A stretch of DNA of 64,000 nt from Amoebidium appalachense (Eukaryota; Ichthyosporea): contig CAVNZM010000007.1 in assembly GCA_963693365.1 (NCBI GenBank), positions 6,448,001 through 6,512,000 on the forward strand, given 5' to 3'. The notes beneath the pieces are model-generated. The model had not been told where the DNA came from. It saw only the letters and a list, made by a program, of their open reading frames with translations, and made no database searches. Position 1 is the first letter of the stretch; each line of letters opens with the position of its first letter. Made by a program: the position numbers and the translations under genes. Below, in pieces: positions 55,941 to 64,000 of this stretch.

Positions 55941-57333
55941 ATGACTGCTGTTATGGCGGATCCAGGGATCCAATCGCATCGTTTTAAAATTCTCAGATCA
56001 TGTGTACGTGATGCAGCCGCGCCAGGGGCTGCAGAGAGCGGTAAGAACTTGAAAAAAAACAGAGAGGACGAGCCGGGGCCCAGGGGCCCACCGGTCAGAG
56101 AGTTAGCGCGCGAGGAGAGTTAGCAAAGGCAGAGCTAGGAAACGGAAACCAGTGCGCTAGTAGCGTATATACATGAGGGCAAAAACCCGTATTGCGCGAG
56201 GATCCGCCGAAGAGCCACTGTAAGTTAGGCACGGTTGGGCCGGGGAGAAAGAGAGCATCTCGACCGTATGCACTGCGGTGCTGTGGGCAACTGAGTTGAG
56301 TGTGAGGGATCACAAGCACTCTGCTTGGCCATATTGGCGTATGCACGGCTGAAGCTGTATTTCAGAGCTAAAAACGGGACAAGATAATTCTGGAAACCGC
56401 ATAAAGAAATTCTGGTATAGCTAGGTCCTGACATGTTCTGAGACGCTTGACATACATCTGTCACCTACTCAGGTGACTCGTATTTTTCCTTACACACACA
56501 GCGAAAACTGGACTCTCGGGACCGTAGAGCCGCCGCGAGAGAAAGCATGCACGCGGTCGCGAGAGTGTAAGTGGGCGTGAGGCGAACGGCAAGTTCATAG
56601 CAGCCCAGGCACCGTCAGTACGTGCCAGGACATAACATATTCTCCGGGGCTTCCCTTGTGGATAACGAAACACAGGACACATCGGCAGCACTACTAATGG
56701 TAACAAGGGGCCATCAAAATAGCTGCAGACATTAAGTAAGTTTGCTAGAATACTGCTGGTGGTGTGTTCCCCGTTAATGTTTCTGGGGGCTCATTGTCTC
56801 CATCCACTTGCATCTGCCACAACCAAGACCAATCTACGAGAATGACTGCAAGTTTCTACAGTGTTCTTCAATACAAATGCGCAGCCGACTACACCATCCA
56901 CTATGGCATACTTGTTATCACACACACACAGGCCATATACCGCTATAGGCACGTAAAAGAACTATACTTGTGGTTAGTAATATGCACTGTATTCCAGTTT
57001 TGTCTGTGCATGTTCATTACTTCATGCTACGGCATTTCACTCATCTACTGTGGTATGATGGGCCTCACCATCCCCCTTGCTAGGCAACAGAAGTTGGATT
57101 TGGATTTTTTCCTATTAGCAATCTTGTTTGCTTTTGGCACGATTGTGCCTTTGTCAGCCTTAACGGCACTTGCGCATGTACTTGCATTGTTTTGCGGTGT
57201 GTGTTATTGCATCCCATTGAGGTTGCGGTTTTTGAGAGATGAAATGGGAAGTCGAGAGGCAAGTCCCTTGACGAAGCGAATTCGAAAGGAATTGTGCCCC
57301 CTTTTGGTGATGTTTTTGGTCATTTTGGTTTAG
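55941..57333 (+). CDS. Multi-pass membrane protein, possibly PRA1 family
   Basis: Two-exon model: 55941-56040 (33 codons plus 1 base, donor GAGCG|GTAAGA) and 56828-57333 (acceptor AACCAAG, phase 1), giving 201 residues. The second exon alone is a clear long frame. It begins near SFYSVLQYKCAADYTIHYGI. Two broad hydrophobic blocks follow: LYLWLVICTVFQFCLCMFIT continuing through YCGMMGLTIPLA, and FFLLAILFAFGTIVPLSALT continuing through CGVCYCIPL. Then comes a basic stretch LRLRFLRDEMGSREASPLTK and a hydrophobic end. The order (Tyr-rich entry, two hairpin-like hydrophobic blocks, then LRLR-x-LRDEM) resembles PRA1/ARL6IP5 proteins of the ER and Golgi that bind Rab or Arl6-linked partners. No diagnostic residue proves it. 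The first exon is less certain than the second. Confidence 0.5.
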
Positions 57334-57439
57334 TGTCTGTTGTATCATATCGGGGAGGATACTGTTGGAACGAAATTAGTACGATGATCTTACTAAGACC
57401 TTACGCATTGTTATAGTAGTTGTTAGCCGAATTAGTACG

Positions 57440-57848
57440 TCAAGTCTGGCTTAGGGCTGTTGTGAAATTGTGGGGATAAAAGGTACCGGCAGATGTGTTG
57501 CCATGGTCGTTGAGTTTAGGCACCGAACTACTTAGTAATAACCCCCCCCCCCCCCCCCCCCTCCCCCCCTTCAGTTTACAAGTCCCCCCCCCCCGCCTCT
57601 CCTCCCCCAAACCCTTTGGTTTACAGGTCCCCCCCCCCCCCCCCCCCCGTGTCCTCCACCCCTCCGGCCAACCCTTCCCCATCCCTCCCCAGATACTAGT
57701 ATAGATTTTGCATCTGCATCTCGATCCACCATCCCGAGGCTCCTCCCCGAGTCTCGCCTGCCCTACCTGATATGTGCGCATGCTGTTGCAGTCACTGTAC
57801 CGTTTCCAGGCCTTGCAGAACATATGGATTCTGATGGATCCATTGACA
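57440..57848 (-). CDS. Last two exons of an unrecognised gene
   Basis: Exon 57848-57767 (acceptor CTACGTAG, donor ATCAG|GTAGGG) joins in phase 2 to 57527-57440 (acceptor AAGTAG, stop TGA). The joined reading contains SMDPSESICSARPGNGTV and VPKLNDHGNTSAGTFYPHNF, a Ser/Thr/Asn-rich tail. The first exon is also open in another frame (MFCKAWKRYSDCNSMRTYQ), so the choice rests on phase agreement alone. Upstream exons were not resolved. No family recognised. Confidence 0.35.
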
Positions 57849-58122
57849 CTACGTAGGATTGCAAACCCCCCCCCCCTCCCCCCTCCCTCCCTCCCTCCGA
57901 TCCCCCTCTCCCCCAACCGGCCCCAGCCTGCCCGCCCACGTAAAATTTATTTAAACCGAGCTTAGTTTTCATCACTACCCATATCTGCCGCGGATGCATG
58001 ATATTCAGTGAAAATACCCCCAACTAGCTGTTGAGAATCAAGCTATAGAGATGGCACGTGTGTTTGCTCCTCGAGTGGGTGGATTGGGGCCGGGCCGCGG
58101 GGCGGGGAGGCCCGGCGGGGCG

Positions 58123-58157
<35 letters not shown>

Positions 58158-58295
58158 TCCGGACTAGGAGGGGAGGGGCTAGCGCTAGCTAGGCACTCAT
58201 TTCGAATTCTGCTGTCCCTTTTGGAGGCCCTGGGGTTTTGGCGAATGTTTGACAAAAAGATCTCGAGAATTCTGAGCCACACACACACACTTTCA

Positions 58296-58385
<90 letters not shown>

Positions 58386-58938
58386 TCTCCCACTTCAATC
58401 CCCATATATCGCATCGCACACGCACACACTCTAGACAACACAAATACCAATAGCGGGCCACAACATTCAGGGTGGGTGCACGTGTTGGTTGCGTTTGCCA
58501 AGTGTCTGCATGTCTCGGGTCGGGTCGGGTCGGCCCGGGGCGGCGGCGGCGGCGCCGGGGGGGAGGGGGGGGGGGTAGTGGGGGATTGTAATAGACAAAA
58601 CTAAAAATATCTCGTCTGGTGCATGATAGTCTTGGACGTATGCACATGTACAGATGTAACTTTAGGCCCGAGAAAGTTCAAAAAGAGATGGCTGTGATGG
58701 TGGGACTCATTTTATTTACCCAACAAGACAAAATAAGTCAACTGAAGTTTAACGATAAGCATGCATGCAAGAAAAATCATGTACAGGACCCCCCCCCCCC
58801 CCCCCCCCCCCCCTTTCCCTCCCTTTTTGATAATGTGTAGCACCATATCCCCCCCCCCCCCCCCCCCCCCTCCCCTCGAAAAAAAAAAAAAAATCCCAAA
58901 TCCAGAAAATTACACTACTTGCCGTTCCAGACCCCGAA
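57849..58938. other. C runs and short unassigned open stretches
   Basis: Contains a G run at 58126-58156, (CT)n leading into a C run of about 55 at 58302-58384, and C runs at 58790-58813 and 58851-58870. Short minus-strand open stretches at 58180-58290, 58400-58500 and 57930-58010 may be exons of the 57440-57848 gene but could not be joined. Confidence 0.4.
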
Positions 58939-59149
58939 CTATGCAGTCACCGTTGCCGCCGCCGCGCCGTCCACAACCGGATTTTCCGGAACGAAAACCG
59001 GTTTTACGACATCCTCCAAGGGCACCACGTTGATGTATTTGCGCTCCTGGGGGTGTTTGTACTGGCGGAGTTCCACGGTGTTGCGGGTGAATCGAACACG
59101 GCCGGCAACAAGCGCATAGATGGTGTAGTCACGCCCAAGACCAACCTGG

Positions 59150-59246
<97 letters not shown>

Positions 59247-59897
59247 GTGGGGGGGGGGGGGGGGGGGTTTGAATGCGGAACACGGTACGAAGTACGCATA
59301 CACGAAGGACACATGCAAAGGCAAACATTCAAGTATGCAACATAGCCATGCGCACAGTATGCGTCATAAGCAGAGCCCATCCTCAGGGAGGGCCCAAGTC
59401 ATCAATTGCGTCTGAGTTTCGACCCCTTAGCCCGCGTATATACGACTCTCCAACTCAGACAGCAGCATCAACTGAACTTGGGAGGGTCAACCCGTCTTGA
59501 TCAAAGACGAGCAGGGTTGCTTATGCAAGCGAGGTGAGCAAAACGGTGAATATGTGTGTGCAAACTAATGCAGTGCAGCGAAAAATGCGTATGTGCTTAC
59601 AGATGCACGACACAGAGCAACCATGCCCGGTTGCATGGAAGTAAAGCGGTCTCGGGGGATGTATGGGTTAGAGGTTTGGAAACATGGAAGAGGCAACAGA
59701 GGACAAACTAAAAAAAGTCACAAAAATGAGAAACCCGAAATCAAACGATTGAAGCGCGCAGGCAGAAGACACTTGAACAGAGCCCATCACCAGGGGGGTT
59801 CCTATGCCGCCACACAAGCATCGGTTTCGACTCATTAACTTCTTGCGCATTGGGAGGTGGTGGGGAAGGGAGCGTGTGTGCTGTGTGTGTGTGTGGG

Positions 59898-59939
<42 letters not shown>

Positions 59940-59950
59940 CATATGTGTGT

Positions 59951-59981
<31 letters not shown>

Positions 59982-60726
59982 GGGAGGTTGGGTGCGTGTG
60001 TGTGTGTTATGTGCATGAGTGAGTGTACATGCATGTGGGTGCATGTGTGTGTCTCAGTGTGCACGTTGGAAACTACATGACAAAGGGGAATCCGTAACCG
60101 ACATGCACGACACTTATGCAGATGTATGTTTCCACACGTGCGCTTGTATGCGTATGGATGTACCGTGTACATCGGAAAAACAGGTGTGCGCAAGAGTATA
60201 TCTGTGCACGTGGATTGCTTCATGTGTATGTGTCTGTGTTCTGGTAAAACGAGTGCGCCACCCAGGTGATATAACCGGAGGAAAGAAAGGTTGGTATGAG
60301 TGGACAGAATACAAGGGCACGAACACACTGTGTTAACTGGGAAAGACACCTAAAGTACCACCGGAGGGGGGGGGGGGGGGGCTGTTACAATGCGGTGCAG
60401 AGTGCAAAGTACACATAAACGAAGGAAAACACAACGTGGATCATGGGGAAAAAAGATCACACACAAGAGTGTGATCATTGGAAAGGGCTTTATGGAGGAG
60501 AGAAGGGAGGAGGAGGTGGGATGAGAGGAGGAGCGAGGAGGAGGAGGGGGAGGAGGAGGGGGGGAGGGGGGGGGGGGGGGGGGGGTAATTTCAAGGGAAT
60601 ATCAATAAAGTCATTACAAAAAAAAAAAAAAAAAAGGGCCGAAAAACAAAAGGATACAAGACAGAAAATGCAGTTCACTTAAGGGACTAGACCTGGGGGC
60701 AGACGAGGGAGTGAAAAAAAAAAAAA

Positions 60727-60757
<31 letters not shown>

Positions 60758-61055
60758 AACATACGTTCAGGCCTTGGTGAAACTGGGTACCCCGTTGACG
60801 GCAGATGATGTTACCGGGAACCACATACTCTCCTAAAAAGGAAATGGAATGTCAGATAGCAACACATGCTCTCCTGAACAGAAATGAAATGTCAGATAGA
60901 AGGCTTGCTTGCCTAAAAAGGAACAGGGTTTAGACTCGTCTGCACCTCTGCAGAGGCAAATCGATTGGAGCACATAATAATCAGGGCACAGACACACACA
61001 CTCGCGCGCACGCACACACACAACACACACACACACACGCACACGCACACGCGCG

Positions 61056-61118
<63 letters not shown>

Positions 61119-61170
61119 CACATAATAATCGGGGAACAGACACACACACTCGCGCGCACGCACACACACA

Positions 61171-61202
<32 letters not shown>

Positions 61203-61746
61203 AGAGAGAGAGGGGAGAGAGAGAGAGAGAGTGTGTGTGTGCTTGTGTGTGCTGTGTGTGTGTGTGTTGTGTGTGTGTGTGTGTGTGCGCGCGCGGAAAG
61301 AAGTGTTTGGTGTACGTTCCCAACCTGCACATGCATGCAAGTGACACACAGTGAATCATCCCCATCCCCCCCCCCCCCCCCCCCCCTCCTCCCCCCCCCC
61401 CCCTCCCACCACCACCATCATCACCTAGAGACACAATGAATTACACACACGCGCGCGCACGCACAAGACAGAAGAAAGCGACGAACAACAACAACAAAAA
61501 AAAAAGGGGGGGGGGGGGGGGGGAGGGGGGGGAAACGAAATAGAGGTAGGCGGCGGGGAAAAGATCCCAGACTAACAAAACAAAGGAACGTTCAAAGAAA
61601 AGAGGTTGAAAGCGTAAAAAAAGAAGGATAATCACCCTCAAATTTCTTGATACCCAGACGCTGGCCGGGACTCTTCCTGCCGTTCTTACTGGACCCCCCG
61701 CTCTTCTTGGTGGCCCACCGCCGCTGGAGAATGCACCCCACAGTCG
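58939..61746 (-). CDS. Ribosomal protein bL27, mitochondrial type, N-terminal exon missing
   Basis: Exons 61746-61636, 60832-60765 and 59145-58939, in phase (1/1, 0/0), stop TAG. bL27 belongs to the large subunit of bacterial-type ribosomes and its N-terminus reaches the peptidyl transferase centre. The join gives [20 protein letters not shown], then [50 protein letters not shown] and [12 protein letters not shown], the full family signature in order. The residues before [14 protein letters not shown] and the C-terminal extension (after RKYINVVP, ending AAAATVTA) fit an organelle protein encoded in the nucleus; mitochondrial rather than plastid is an inference. The first visible exon starts in phase 1, so the initiator and targeting peptide lie on an exon further right, not identified. 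The exon at 59145 follows (CA)n-AACCCAG. The acceptor at 60832 has a duplicate nearby. Confidence 0.93.
59157..59269 (+). repeat. (GT)n followed by G run
   Basis: GT array 59152-59245 and G run 59246-59268. On the gene strand this is C(n) then (CA)n just before the last bL27 exon. Confidence 0.95.
59269..59590 (+). repeat. Dispersed repeat, long copy 1
   Basis: About 320 bp, from TTTGAATGCGGAACACGG to AATGCGTATG. Contains GTCATAAGCAGAGCCCATCC, CAGGGAGGGCCCAAGTCATC and TTTCGACCCCTTAGCC. Nearly identical to 62141-62468. It lies in the last bL27 intron and follows a G run. Confidence 0.9.
59591..59845 (+). repeat. Dispersed repeat, composite copy
   Basis: Begins as the GATGTATGG...AACATGGAAGAGGCAACA type and ends with GAACAGAGCCCATCACCAGG then GGTTTCGACTCATTAAC, linking the two repeat types into one family. 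Confidence 0.7.
60378..60450 (+). repeat. Dispersed repeat, short copy
   Basis: ACAATGCGGTGCAGAGTGCA then AAGTACACATAAACGAAGGA resembles the start of the long copies. It follows a G run. Confidence 0.6.
60833..60920 (-). repeat. Duplicated splice-acceptor segment of bL27
   Basis: On the minus strand TCTGACATTCCATTTCCTTTTTAG|GAGAGTATGTG is the used junction. About 57 bases upstream is TCTGACATTTCATTTCTGTTCAG|GAGAGCATGTG, a second acceptor with the first 11 exon bases. A further CCTTTTTAGGC occurs near 60920. The extra copy would shift the frame if used. Confidence 0.85.
60967..61190 (+). repeat. Duplicated CATAATAATC-CA segment
   Basis: The roughly 55-bp segment starting CACATAATAATC-GGG and running through ACACTCGCGCGCACGCACAC occurs at 60967 and again at 61122, with (CA)n between. 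It lies in a bL27 intron. Confidence 0.85.
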
Positions 61747-62140
61747 CTGTTTAAACCATTTAAATTATGATTAAAATTTTAATTACATCTGAAAAAATAA
61801 ATTTGCATAGAACCCAAACAATCAAGTGACACCAGACACAAAACCACCGCGTGATTTGGACGTGCACTAGCTCCGGAGGAAAGCTAAAAGTACAGAATGC
61901 TGGGAGCAAAAAGAAGGGAAAATGGAGGTGAAATTCGAGGGGGGGGGGGGGGGGGGGGGGGGGTTCTGTGAATAGCTCCTGGCGATTACCCAAATCAACA
62001 TTGCTTTGGCTAACATACTATCCGCGCTCATAGGAATCAAATATACGTTGAGGGAGAAGGGGGGGGGAACATGGGGGAAGGCAAACGGGGGTGGGGGTGG
62101 GTGGGTGGGTTCGGGGAGAGGGGGCGGGGCGCGGGGGGGG

Positions 62141-62468
62141 GTTTGAATGCGGAACACGGTAAGAAGTACGCATACACGAAGGACACATGCAAAGGCAAAC
62201 ATTCAAGTATGCAACATCAGCCATGCGCACAGTATGCGTCATAAGCAGAGCCCATCCTCAGGGAGGGCCCAAGTCATCAATTACGTCTGAGTTTCGACCC
62301 CTTAGCCCACGTATATACGACTCTCCAACTCAGACAGCAGCATCAACTGAACTTGGGAGGGTCAACCCGTCTTGAAGAAAGACGAGCAGGGTTGCTTATG
62401 CAAACAAGGTGAGCAAAACGGTGAATATGTGAGTGCAAACTAATGCAGTGCAGCGGAAAATGCGTAGT
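62141..62468 (+). repeat. Dispersed repeat, long copy 2
   Basis: Nearly identical to 59269-59590 over its length, including GCAAAGGCAAACATTCAAGT and GACGAGCAGGGTTGCTTATG. Differences are isolated substitutions and one short indel. A G run precedes and another follows. Confidence 0.9.
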
Positions 62469-62507
62469 GGGGGGGGGGGGGGGGGAGAGAGAGAGAGAGG
62501 GAGGGGG

Positions 62508-62568
<61 letters not shown>

Positions 62569-62581
62569 CTTAATGTGTTAC

Positions 62582-62692
62582 TGATTATGGACTAAACACT
62601 CACGAGTTATGACAGACAGACAACATCATGCAAATTTTGCAAAGCACACAAAGAGTATCCATCAAACGTGGAGCCCAGCCTCAGCTAAGGAT
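62582..62692 (+). repeat. Dispersed repeat, diverged copy
   Basis: Contains AGCACACAAAGAGTATCCAT and GTGGAGCCCAGCCTCAGC, matching the core of the family with substitutions. Confidence 0.65.
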
Positions 62693-62862
62693 GGGGTGGG
62701 GTGGGGTGGGGAGGGGGGAGGGGGGGGGAGGGGGGGGGGGAAGGGGAGGGGGAGGAGGGGAGGGAGGGACGGGAGCCTACAGAGAGAAGAGAACAAGAAA
62801 GCAGGACGATTTACTAGAAGAGAACACAAAGGCGAGAACAAAATATTTTAAACAGAAGGTGT

Positions 62863-62892
62863 GCGTGTGCATGTGTGTGCGTGCATGTGTGC

Positions 62893-62991
<99 letters not shown>

Positions 62992-63021
62992 GGTGTGTGT
63001 GTATGCGTGCGTGGCCGTGTG

Positions 63022-63085
<64 letters not shown>

Positions 63086-63169
63086 GGTGTGTGTGTATGC
63101 GTGCGTGGCCATATGCATGTGTGTGTGTGTGTGTGTGTGTGCGTGTGTGTGCGTGCATGTGTGCGTATG

Positions 63170-63259
<90 letters not shown>

Positions 63260-63297
63260 GGTGTGTGTGTATGCGTGCATGGCCGTGTGCATGTGTG

Positions 63298-63369
<72 letters not shown>

Positions 63370-63375
63370 TGTGTG
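62863..63375 (+). repeat. GT array with higher-order structure
   Basis: Long (GT)n blocks separated by three copies of a roughly 37-bp unit, GTATGCGTGC-TGGCC-T-TGCATG, at about 62990, 63084 and 63258. The copies differ at a few positions. Confidence 0.9.
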
Positions 63376-63761
63376 TCTGGAGGAAATGGATAGGTATGAG
63401 CATTAGGGAATGAGAGAAAAAGCAGAACAAAGTGACGAGGAAAACATGGAATCCAGAAGGGGGTGCTGGGAGGGAGAAGGGGATTGGGCTTGTAGTGAAT
63501 GTTCGTAAGGAGTGGGCGGGAGGGAAAGTTAGGGGGGGGGAGGGGGGGAATACAGCAGGGTAAAGAGGAAAGGAGGGAGGGCCCCCGGGGGGTAGGGGGA
63601 GGGGGGAGAGGGGGGGGGACGAATGAGAGAGTGTGTAAGGGAAAATCTGGATTGGGGGGGTTGAAGAGAGCATGGCGAGAGAACTGGGTGGTGGTGGTGG
63701 TGCTGTGTGTGTGTGTGTGCACGCGCGGGCGTGTGTGTGTGTGTGTGTGTATCTGTGTGTG

Positions 63762-63801
<40 letters not shown>

Positions 63802-64000
63802 ACGGGTTCTGCATGTGTGCACGCGAGCATGTCTGTGTCTTGCGCGCGCGCGCTGTGCTTGTGTGTGTGCGTGCGCGTGTTTGCGTGTGTGTGACAAAAA
63901 GGGGGGGGGGGGGGGGGACAAGGGGGCAGAACCAGAAGAGGTTATATGTACAGGGGTTTTCCTTGGGTGAGGGGGGGGGGGGGGGGGGGAGGGAGCGAAA

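Larger units (their letters stand above)
61747..64000. other. Repeat-rich right end of window
   Basis: The start of bL27 should lie in or beyond this stretch; a minus-strand frame starting MLAKAMLIWVIARSYSQN (62010-61957) could encode a targeting peptide but has no clear donor. Otherwise G runs (61939-61963, 62532-62569), GA tracts (62486-62532), dispersed repeats, a large GT array and G-rich blocks (62695-62770, 63530-63620). Confidence 0.45.

Noticed and set aside
56461-56706. 81-codon minus-strand frame inside the intron of the putative PRA1-like gene
   Set aside because: No recognisable motif, no Kozak-like or splice support, and composition resembles flanking intron.
62777-63830. Long open frames of alternating Thr-His or Cys-Val residues, here and at many other GT/CA arrays
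   Set aside because: They are translations of dinucleotide repeats, open on several frames and both strands, with no conserved protein content.

Overview
The window is nuclear DNA of a eukaryote, probably a unicellular one; I cannot name the species. The genes are split by spliceosomal introns (donors mostly GTATGT, GTAAGT or GTGTGT; acceptors CAG or TAG) and encode eukaryotic proteins: splicing factor BUD31, a mitochondrial-type ribosomal protein bL27, a CTR copper transporter, a dual-specificity phosphatase and an NXPE-like secreted esterase. Most of the remaining sequence is microsatellite: G or C runs up to about 55 bases, (GT)n/(CA)n tracts up to about 160 bp, (GA)n tracts, and hybrid T(n)G(n) or C(n)A(n) blocks. 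Nearly every long reading frame made of Cys-Val, Thr-His, Gly or Pro repeats is translated microsatellite, so I left those out. Gene models were built by hand from conserved protein stretches, splice consensus and reading-phase agreement between exons.

Layout. 1-3156 (+): last two coding exons of BUD31, with two copies of an exon end inside the intron. 5549-6345 (-): BTB/T1 (KCTD-like) gene fragment with a probable frameshift. 7699-7865 (-): first exon of a small coiled-coil protein. 7866-15712: repeat-rich, with an 8-copy 57-bp minisatellite and a 350-bp-armed inverted repeat. 15713-22875 (-): about nine exons of an NXPE-like SGNH esterase, complete apart from one indel. 22.9-26.4 kb: mostly gene-free, including a microsatellite-poor island. 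26430-39853 (+): a 20-exon gene for a protein of about 589 residues with an N-terminal ubiquitin-fold (coilin-like) domain and a long coiled coil. 42132-50017 (-): complete 8-exon gene for a 340-residue copper transporter. 51921-55354 (-): complete 6-exon dual-specificity phosphatase of 194 residues. 55941-57333 (+): multi-pass membrane protein, possibly PRA1 family. 57440-57848 (-): last exons of an unknown gene. 58939-61746 (-): bL27 exons. 61747-64000: dispersed repeats and a large (GT)n array.

Main points of interest. (1) The copper transporter carries a signal peptide, two tandem CPVCGM/YHS-like metal-binding modules and a Met/Cys segment before the three CTR helices. (2) In several genes the intron contains partial copies of the adjacent exon edge, including the splice site. 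(3) (GT)n tends to follow donors and (CA)n tends to precede acceptors, so microsatellites appear to occupy splicing-signal positions. (4) A dispersed repeat family with a shared core occurs about eleven times, including two nearly identical 325-bp copies. No operon structure, rRNA, tRNA, CRISPR array or prokaryotic mobile element was seen.
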